Assembly (NCBI GenBank): GCA_944381075.1
Contig: CALWJT010000011.1
Span: 23,590 to 87,589, forward strand
Source: an uncultured Clostridia bacterium
Lineage (GTDB): Bacteria; Bacillota; Clostridia; Oscillospirales; CAG-272
Direction of reading: 5' to 3'
DNA length: 64,000 nucleotides
A program made the position numbers and the translations under genes. Positions 58,689 through 64,000 of this stretch are shown one piece after another (the first letter of the stretch is position 1; the number at the start of each line of letters is the position of its first letter). The notes under the pieces are model-generated. The model searched no databases. It saw only the letters and a program-made list of their open reading frames with translations, and was not told the origin of the DNA.

Positions 58689-60092
58689 ATGAAAAAAGCA
58701 AAGACCGTTTATGTCTGCAGCGAATGCGATTATCAAAGTGCAAAATGGATGGGACGCTGTCCCGGCTGCGGAAGCTGGAATACATTTGTCGAGGAAACCT
58801 ATGAAAGCGAAAGCCCCGCAGAAAAGTCCAGCGCGTCCCGCAGGCAGGCGATGCTGGCGCGCTCCGCCGGAGAGGCGGAGCCGCAGCCGCTTTCCTCGGA
58901 AGCGCTTCCGGATTATCTGCGCCGTTCCACCGGCATCGGCGAATTTGACCGCGTACTCGGCGGAGGTCTTGTGGAAGGCTCCGTCGTACTGCTTTCCGGC
59001 GAGCCGGGGATCGGAAAATCCACGCTGCTTTTGCAAATCTGCGCGAGCCTTGCCGCAGACCGCAAGGTGCTGTATGTTTCGGGAGAGGAATCCGCGGCGC
59101 AGATTTCCCTGAGAGCCAAGCGTCTCGGTATCCATGGCGGCGGCATTTATCTTCTGACGGAAACCAATGTGGAAAAGATCCTTTCTCATGCTAAAAAGTT
59201 AGGACCTGATATCATCATCGTGGATTCCATCCAGACCATGTATCACAGCGAAAGCGGCACCGTTCCGGGCAGCATCACCCAGATCCGCGAATGTGCCGGC
59301 GTATTTATCAACAAAGCCAAGTCGGACGGGACCTCCGTCATTCTCGTCGGACATGTCAACAAGGAGGGCAGTATCGCCGGTCCGAAGGTGCTTGAGCACA
59401 TGGTAGACACGGTGCTTTATTTTGAGGGCGAAAGCCGTCAGAACTGCCGGGTCATCCGCGCGATGAAAAACCGTTTCGGCTCGACCAATGAGCTTGGCGT
59501 CTTTGAAATGACGGACGCCGGACTGCGCGAGGTGGAAAGTCCATCGGAGCTTTTGCTCGCGGATCGTCCGGAGGGGGTTTCCGGCAACTGCGCGGTCTGT
59601 GTGATTGAGGGAACACGGCCGCTTGTCGGCGAGCTGCAGGCACTGGCAACGCCGACGGTATTCCCTTCTCCGCGCCGCATGTCCACCGGTATCGACTACA
59701 ATCGGGTCTCTCTTGTGCTCGCCGTGCTCGAAAAGCGGCTGGGACTTCGATTCTCCTCCTCGGATGTCTACATCAACGTCATCGGCGGCATCAAAATCGA
59801 TGAGACGGCTTCCGACGCCGGGATGGCGCTCGCTATGATCTCAACCATTCGGGACATCCCGGTCCCGGATGACCTTATCTGTATCGGAGAGATCGGACTT
59901 TCCGGCGAAGTGCGCGCCGTATCGCGCATTGAACAGCGTATCCGTGAGGGCGAGCGCCTCGGCTTTTCCAAGATCGCGGTTCCAAGCCGAAATCTTAGCA
60001 AATCAAAGCCTCAGACAAAGCAGGAAACGGAGCTTATTCCCATCAAAACCGTATTCGACCTTCTAAAGCTTTTAAAGTCTCCAAAGCAATAG
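58689..60092 (+). CDS. radA: DNA repair protein RadA (Sms)
   Basis: 467-aa RecA-related branch-migration helicase. The C4 zinc finger uses Cys10, 13, 24, 27; Walker A GEPGIGKST is at 104-112; the RadA-specific KNRFGSTNELGVF motif is near residue 260; the C-terminal Lon-like domain follows (EKRLGLRFSSSDVYINVIGG). Starts 16 bases after cwlD. AAAGG site. Ends before a convergent terminator. Confidence 0.97.
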   Translation: MKKAKTVYVCSECDYQSAKWMGRCPGCGSWNTFVEETYESESPAEKSSASRRQAMLARSAGEAEPQPLSSEALPDYLRRSTGIGEFDRVLGGGLVEGSVVLLSGEPGIGKSTLLLQICASLAADRKVLYVSGEESAAQISLRAKRLGIHGGGIYLLTETNVEKILSHAKKLGPDIIIVDSIQTMYHSESGTVPGSITQIRECAGVFINKAKSDGTSVILVGHVNKEGSIAGPKVLEHMVDTVLYFEGESRQNCRVIRAMKNRFGSTNELGVFEMTDAGLREVESPSELLLADRPEGVSGNCAVCVIEGTRPLVGELQALATPTVFPSPRRMSTGIDYNRVSLVLAVLEKRLGLRFSSSDVYINVIGGIKIDETASDAGMALAMISTIRDIPVPDDLICIGEIGLSGEVRAVSRIEQRIREGERLGFSKIAVPSRNLSKSKPQTKQETELIPIKTVFDLLKLLKSPKQ

Positions 60093-60149
60093 CTCGCCTT
60101 GCGTCCTGCCGGCAAGGGAGGTCATTGCACAGAAAAAAGTTTCAAATAA

Positions 60150-60190
60150 AAGAAGCGTGCGCGACGTTGTCGCGCACGCTTGTCTTATTT
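60150..60190. terminator. bidirectional terminator between radA and the oad genes
   Basis: 13-bp perfect stem AAGCGTGCGCGAC / GTCGCGCACGCTT, loop GTT; T-rich on both outer sides. Confidence 0.85.
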
Positions 60191-60400
60191 GGATTCCGGC
60201 TTGCCGTTTTTCTGTTTTCCCGAGGTCAAGCGGTTGAGCAGCCAAATCATGAAAATGATAACAGCCGTAACGGCAAAGATACTGATAACACCAAGGCCGG
60301 CTTTCTCCAGCACCTCGACGACCGGCATATTGGTCGTCGACTCCAGCGTGGTTTCCAAAACGGATGATGTGGTCTCCAGAATGGAAGACGTAGTTTCCAT
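60185..60400 (-). CDS. OadG-like small membrane subunit
   Basis: 71 aa. Ser/Thr/Glu-rich N-terminus, one membrane helix (about 36-56, GLGVISIFAVTAVIIFMIWL) and a Lys-rich C-terminal tail: the layout of OadG (sodium-pump decarboxylase gamma), which binds the zinc/assembly interface. Identity is by topology and position after the beta-subunit gene. No alpha subunit or biotin carrier gene follows, since radA converges here. Confidence 0.7.
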   Translation of the reverse strand: METTSSILETTSSVLETTLESTTNMPVVEVLEKAGLGVISIFAVTAVIIFMIWLLNRLTSGKQKNGKPESK

Positions 60401-60417
60401 ATTTTTCCTCCCTCATA

Positions 60418-61518
60418 TCAGCTGAAAAAGCTGAGAATCAATCCGCCCGCGATGACGGACGCTACCTGTCCCGAAACATTGACGCCGATGGAATGCATCA
60501 GCAGGAAATTCTGGTTGTCCTCAGCAAGTCCCATCTTATGGACCACACGCGCCGACATCGGAAATGCGGAAATTCCGGCAGCGCCGATCATGGGATTGAT
60601 TTTTTCCTTCAGGAACAGATTCATGAACTTGGCTACCATCACACCGCCGAAGGTATCGAAGATAAAGCCGAAAAGACCAAGTCCCAGGATCGCAAGCGTC
60701 GTCCAGTTCAAGAAATCCTCCGCTGTCATCTGGACCGCAACGGTGATGCCAAGGAAAATGGTAATGAGATTCGCCAGCACCTTCTGCGCAGTCTCCGAAA
60801 GACTGTCGAGCACACCGCATTCCCGGATCAGATTGCCGAACATAAGGAATCCGACAAGCGACGCGCTTTTCGGAGCAACAAGTCCCGCGATCACCGTAAT
60901 AAATATCGGGAAAAGGATGCGCGTCGCTTTGGACACATTCTGTGCCTTGTACGGCATCCGGATAAGTCTTTCTTTTTTCGTCGTGAGCAGCTTGATGACC
61001 GGCGGCTGGATGATCGGCACCAGCGCCATATAGGAATAGGCGGCGACGATGATAGCACCGAGGTATTTTGAATTCAACATAGTTGCAACAAATATAGCGG
61101 TTGGGCCATCCGCAGCGGCAATAACAGCAGTAGATGCCGCATCATTAATATCAAAGCCTAAAAGTCTTGCAACAACAAGAGTCAAAAAAATACCGAACTG
61201 CGCCGCCGCGCCGAAAATCATCAGCTTCGGGTTCGAGAGCAGCGGACCGAAATCGATCATGGCGCCGATTCCGACAAACAATAGCAAAGGGAACAATTCA
61301 TTGGCAATGCCAGAATCAAACAGGATTCTCAGGACGCCGTTCTCGCCAATCGCATCGACATTCGGCAAATTGACAAGAATCGTGCCGAAGCCCATCGGCA
61401 AAAGCAGCGACGGCTCCATATTCTTTTTGATGGCAAGGAAAATCAGCAGACCGCCGATGAGCCACATGACGACCTGTTTCCAGCTGATTTCCGAAAAACT
61501 TTCCAATAGGACTTCCAT
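60418..61518 (-). CDS. sodium ion-translocating decarboxylase, beta subunit
   Basis: 366-aa polytopic protein of the OadB/MmdB/GcdB family that couples decarboxylation of a carboxybiotin to Na+ export. Core signature AAADGPTAIFVA (with the essential Asp) and the Gly/Asn-rich GVNVSGQVASVIAGG near the C-terminus are present. About nine to eleven membrane helices. It pairs with the OadG-like gene 17 bases downstream. The substrate-specific carboxyltransferase is not in the window, so whether it acts on oxaloacetate, methylmalonyl-CoA or glutaconyl-CoA is unknown. Confidence 0.92.
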   Translation of the reverse strand: MEVLLESFSEISWKQVVMWLIGGLLIFLAIKKNMEPSLLLPMGFGTILVNLPNVDAIGENGVLRILFDSGIANELFPLLLFVGIGAMIDFGPLLSNPKLMIFGAAAQFGIFLTLVVARLLGFDINDAASTAVIAAADGPTAIFVATMLNSKYLGAIIVAAYSYMALVPIIQPPVIKLLTTKKERLIRMPYKAQNVSKATRILFPIFITVIAGLVAPKSASLVGFLMFGNLIRECGVLDSLSETAQKVLANLITIFLGITVAVQMTAEDFLNWTTLAILGLGLFGFIFDTFGGVMVAKFMNLFLKEKINPMIGAAGISAFPMSARVVHKMGLAEDNQNFLLMHSIGVNVSGQVASVIAGGLILSFFS

Positions 61519-61553
61519 TGAAACAATCCTTTCTTTGAAAAATACCGGGGGAT

Positions 61554-61583
61554 ATTATACCATAAGCTTGCATTATAAATCAA
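61554..61583 (-). promoter_or_regulatory. promoter of the oadB-like gene
   Basis: Minus strand TTGATT, 18-base spacer, TATAAT, about 35 bases before the start. Confidence 0.65.
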
Positions 61584-61707
61584 TATTTTGTGAAAAATTT
61601 TCATATGATTATTTAAGAAACCATGAAACCTCATGATCGCTTATGTCGATTCCATTCATTTCTATAGCAATTTTCCCCCATTTTTCAAAGGGGAATTCCC
61701 GAAACCG

Positions 61708-61745
61708 CCAAAAAGGGACAGACAAACTGGAGTTTGTCTGTCCCC
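61708..61745 (-). terminator. fhs terminator
   Basis: Minus strand: GGGACAGACAAACT, 2-nt loop, AGTTTGTCTGTCCC followed by TTTTT; 20 bases after the fhs stop. Confidence 0.9.
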
Positions 61746-61762
61746 GATGCGTTCTGTCTTAG

Positions 61763-63430
61763 TCAAAACAATCCTGAAATACGGCCGTCCTCGTCCACGT
61801 CGATGCGTTCCGCCGCCGGAGATTTCGGAAGGCCCGGCATCGTCATGATGTCGCCGGTCAGAACGACGATAAAGCCTGCGCCGGCAGATATCTTCACATT
61901 TTTCACCGTGACCGTGAAGCCCTCCGGCGCGCCGAGAAGCTTCGGATCGTCCGAAAAGCTGTACTGCGTCTTTGCCATGCAGACCGGAAGCCCGCCAAAG
62001 CCGAGCGCCGTCAGCGCTTCAATCTGCTTTTTGGCTGCCGGCAGAATGGAAACGCCGGCGCCGCGGTAGATCCTTGTCACGATCTTTTCGATTTTGTTTT
62101 CGATCGTCTCGTCCGTCTCATAGCTGAACGTGAAGTTGTTCGGATTTTCACAGAGCCGCACCACCTCACGGGCAAGCTCAGCGCCGCCGTCTCCGCCCTT
62201 AGCCCATACGTCGGAAAGCACGACATTCACGCCGAGAGACCGGCACTTTTCGATGATGAGGGAGACCTCTGCATCCGTATCCGTCGGGAAACGGTTGACG
62301 GCCACCACAGAAGGCAGCTTATAGACGTCTCGGATATTGGAAACATGCCGCAGAAGATTCGGAAGCCCCTTCTCCAGCGCCTCGAGATTTTCCTTGCCAA
62401 GCTCCGTTTTCGGAAGTCCGCCGTGCATCTTCAGTGCGCGGATGGTCGCGACGACAACGACAGCCGACGGGCGCAGCCCTGCGACCCGGCACTTGATGTC
62501 AAGGAATTTTTCGGCGCCGAGATCCGCACCGAAGCCGGCCTCCGTCACGGTGTAATCACCAAGCTTCATCGCCATGCGCGTCGCCAGGACCGAATTGCAG
62601 CCGTGTGCAATGTTGGCAAACGGTCCCCCGTGGACGATAGCGGGCGTTCCCTCCAGTGTCTGAACAAGATTTGGCGAGAGCGCATCGCGCAGCAGCGCCG
62701 TCATTGCGCCCTCCGCCTTGAGATCGCCTGCCGTAACGGGCTTTTCCTCATACGTATAGCCGACGATGATGCGGGCAAGGCGCGCCTTCAGGTCGGATAA
62801 GGAGTTCGCAAGGCAGAGCACCGCCATGATCTCGGAGGCAACCGTGATATCATAGCCATCCTCACGCGGTACGCCGTTGACGCGGCCGCCGAGTCCATCT
62901 ACCACAAAACGAAGCTGTCTGTCATTCATATCCACGCAGCGGCGCCAGGTGATCCTGCGGGGATCGATCCCCAGCGCATTTCCCTGATAAATATGATTGT
63001 CCAGCATGGCGGCAAGCAGATTGTTCGCGGCGCCGATGGCATGGAAGTCTCCCGTAAAATGCAGATTGATGTCCTCCATCGGGACGACCTGTGCGTAGCC
63101 GCCGCCTGCAGCTCCGCCCTTGACGCCAAAGACCGGTCCGAGGGACGGCTCACGAAGTGCAACGATGGATTTTTTCCCGATTTTACGCAGTCCGTCGGCA
63201 AGCCCGATGGTCGTCGTCGTCTTTCCCTCGCCCGCCGGCGTCGGCGTGATCGCCGTCACAAGGATAAGCTTGCCGTCCGGATTTTTGGTTTCCTTGAGAA
63301 AAGACAGCGCAATTTTCGCCTTATATTTCCCATACTGCTCTACATATTTTTCGTCCAGTCCTGCCGTGTGTGCAATTTCTGCGATCGGACGCATCGGTGT
63401 CTGCTGTGCGATTTCGATATCCGTTTTCAT
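61763..63430 (-). CDS. fhs: formate-tetrahydrofolate ligase
   Basis: 555-aa enzyme making 10-formyl-THF from formate, THF and ATP. P-loop [13 protein letters not shown] at about residue 48-60 (family nucleotide loop), then GLRKIG and [23 protein letters not shown] motifs typical of the family. ATG 63430 has AGAAAGGAAC upstream. A ZTP riboswitch with a terminator precedes it, tying expression to ZTP/ZMP, the signal of 10-formyl-THF shortage. Confidence 0.97.
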   Translation of the reverse strand: MKTDIEIAQQTPMRPIAEIAHTAGLDEKYVEQYGKYKAKIALSFLKETKNPDGKLILVTAITPTPAGEGKTTTTIGLADGLRKIGKKSIVALREPSLGPVFGVKGGAAGGGYAQVVPMEDINLHFTGDFHAIGAANNLLAAMLDNHIYQGNALGIDPRRITWRRCVDMNDRQLRFVVDGLGGRVNGVPREDGYDITVASEIMAVLCLANSLSDLKARLARIIVGYTYEEKPVTAGDLKAEGAMTALLRDALSPNLVQTLEGTPAIVHGGPFANIAHGCNSVLATRMAMKLGDYTVTEAGFGADLGAEKFLDIKCRVAGLRPSAVVVVATIRALKMHGGLPKTELGKENLEALEKGLPNLLRHVSNIRDVYKLPSVVAVNRFPTDTDAEVSLIIEKCRSLGVNVVLSDVWAKGGDGGAELAREVVRLCENPNNFTFSYETDETIENKIEKIVTRIYRGAGVSILPAAKKQIEALTALGFGGLPVCMAKTQYSFSDDPKLLGAPEGFTVTVKNVKISAGAGFIVVLTGDIMTMPGLPKSPAAERIDVDEDGRISGLF

Positions 63431-63469
63431 GATTCCGTTCCTTTCTGAAAATAAAGCATTTGAAATAAA

Positions 63470-63507
63470 CAAAGGGCAGTCCTATCTCCTCTCGATAAGA
63501 CTGCCCA
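63470..63507 (-). terminator. intrinsic terminator of the ZTP riboswitch
   Basis: Minus strand: GGGCAGTC-TATC / GATA-GACTGCCC with small bulges, followed by TTTGTTTATTT. Its first arm overlaps the aptamer's final GGGC, so aptamer folding would prevent it. Confidence 0.8.
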
Positions 63508-63580
63508 GACGGTCGGCGCATGATTGCCTTTTGCTCCACTGCGGTTGAATCCGCTATCCGTCGGTCGCAAAAGGCCCTTG
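63502..63580 (-). promoter_or_regulatory. ZTP (pfl) riboswitch upstream of fhs
   Basis: Minus strand: P1 CCTTTTGC/GCAAAAGG; GACCGACGG with loop and GCGGATTCAACCGC hairpin, GTGGAGC (compare consensus GACUGGCG...GGGGAGC), a linker, then GCCGACCGTCTGGGC (consensus CCGCCUGGGC). The GACGG/CCGTC pseudoknot varies relative to GGCG/CGCC yet keeps pairing. An ON switch by antitermination is expected. Confidence 0.85.
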
Positions 63581-63590
63581 TTATGCTTTT

Positions 63591-63619
63591 ACTATATCAC
63601 AAATATCTTTCGATGTCAA
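63591..63619 (-). promoter_or_regulatory. fhs promoter
   Basis: Minus strand TTGACA, 17-base spacer, TATAGT, about 15 bases upstream of the riboswitch. Confidence 0.85.
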
Positions 63620-63662
63620 GAGCGAAATCTCGCCTCTTTTCCTTGCCGAAAGCATTCCCAGC

Positions 63663-63944
63663 TCATTTTTTCCAAGATCGTATCATATCGGAAAGAACCG
63701 TGAGCTGCTCATCATTCAAGGATTTCATCTCTCCCGCAATTTCCGAGAGCCTTCCGGGATTGCAGCTTTTAAAATCGAAAAATTCCTCCGGCGTTATGCC
63801 AAGATACTCGCAGATATAGAAAAAACTCATCATCGACGGCAGATTCTTTCCGTTCTCAATGTTGTTGATATATCCTGCGCTTTTGCTTATGTGTGATAAA
63901 GAAGCAATAGAAGTGCAAAAAATTTTGCCGTTCCTATCCGACAC
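63663..63944 (-). pseudogene. XRE-family regulator, apparently 5'-truncated
   Basis: 93-codon frame starting at a GTG. Residues 20-60 (ISKSAGYINNIENGKNLPSM, then FFYICEYLGITPEEFFDF) match the middle and last helices of XRE helix-turn-helix regulators common in Clostridia. The first helix, normally before it (a LR...G.S...LS pattern), is missing and replaced by an unrelated stretch. The GTG sits inside a perfect inverted repeat. It may be a truncated gene at a rearrangement point; the alternative is a short natural regulator. Confidence 0.5.
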
Positions 63945-63965
63945 TTGGCCATTGTGTCGGATAGG
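63933..63965. repeat. perfect 12-bp inverted repeat at the truncated regulator
   Basis: CCTATCCGACAC, 9-base spacer, GTGTCGGATAGG. It overlaps the apparent start of the XRE frame. A second small hairpin GGCAAG...CTTGCC ends at the window edge (about 63980-63996). Confidence 0.7.
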
Positions 63966-64000
63966 TCGGGCGGTTATTCGGGCAAGTCAATCTTGCCGAC

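Overview
The window reads as chromosomal DNA of a spore-forming member of the Bacillota, class Clostridia. The evidence is the typical clostridial gene complement (xseA-xseB-ispA with nusB, PPi-type phosphofructokinase, rimO-pgsA, radA, a sodium-pumping decarboxylase beta subunit, formate-tetrahydrofolate ligase), strong GGAGG ribosome binding sites, the sporulation genes cwlD and a spoIIQ-like gene, and clostridial-style lipoproteins with threonine-rich tethers. I did not compute base composition. No phage, transposase, CRISPR array, tRNA or rRNA gene was recognised.

Layout. 1-6.9 kb: end of rlmD, a GNAT acetyltransferase, an SDR/radical-SAM pair, and an autoregulated tetR operon with two aldo/keto reductases. 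7-13.1 kb (minus strand): a eukaryotic-type UDP-sugar pyrophosphorylase, the operon nusB - tsaD-like - xseA - xseB - ispA, acpP and a small membrane protein. 13.3-14.4 kb: three overlapping uncharacterised genes, the last with an unusual start. 14.4-17.3 kb (minus): trpS - wecA/tagO-like - anchored exported protein. 17.6-20 kb: mecA-like adaptor, family-4 uracil-DNA glycosylase, AEC transporter. 20.6-25.9 kb: a five-gene operon (PPi-phosphofructokinase, hydroxyacid dehydrogenase, Old Yellow Enzyme relative, methyltransferase, hslO) closed by a strong terminator. 25.9-28.5 kb: an ECF sigma factor, its likely anti-sigma factor and two small lipoproteins. 28.5-40.1 kb (minus): PfkB kinase, FAD reductase, SDR and yerC as one unit, then a B12/radical-SAM pair, addB, a coiled-coil membrane protein and a QueG-like enzyme. 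40.2-45.3 kb: a divergent topoisomerase IV pair and a degenerate response regulator. 45.4-51 kb: spoIIQ-like endopeptidase with a sigma-F-like promoter and three surface lipoproteins, two of them tandem paralogues. 51-64 kb: a 6S RNA, a DUF1292 protein, pgsA, rimO, cysS, a possible orphan RNA, xerC, a membrane protein, cwlD, radA, OadG/OadB-like subunits, and fhs behind a ZTP riboswitch; the edge holds an apparently truncated XRE regulator.

The best non-routine signals are two structured RNAs recognised from sequence (6S RNA near 51.06-51.25 kb and a ZTP/pfl riboswitch near 63.5 kb), an orphan promoter-terminator pair that brackets about 340 nt without a convincing gene (55.5-55.9 kb), the paired Thr-tethered lipoproteins of unknown fold, the ECF sigma cassette, and a three-gene operon of unknown function (13.3-14.4 kb). 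Nothing here can be called a new defence or mobile system on sequence alone.
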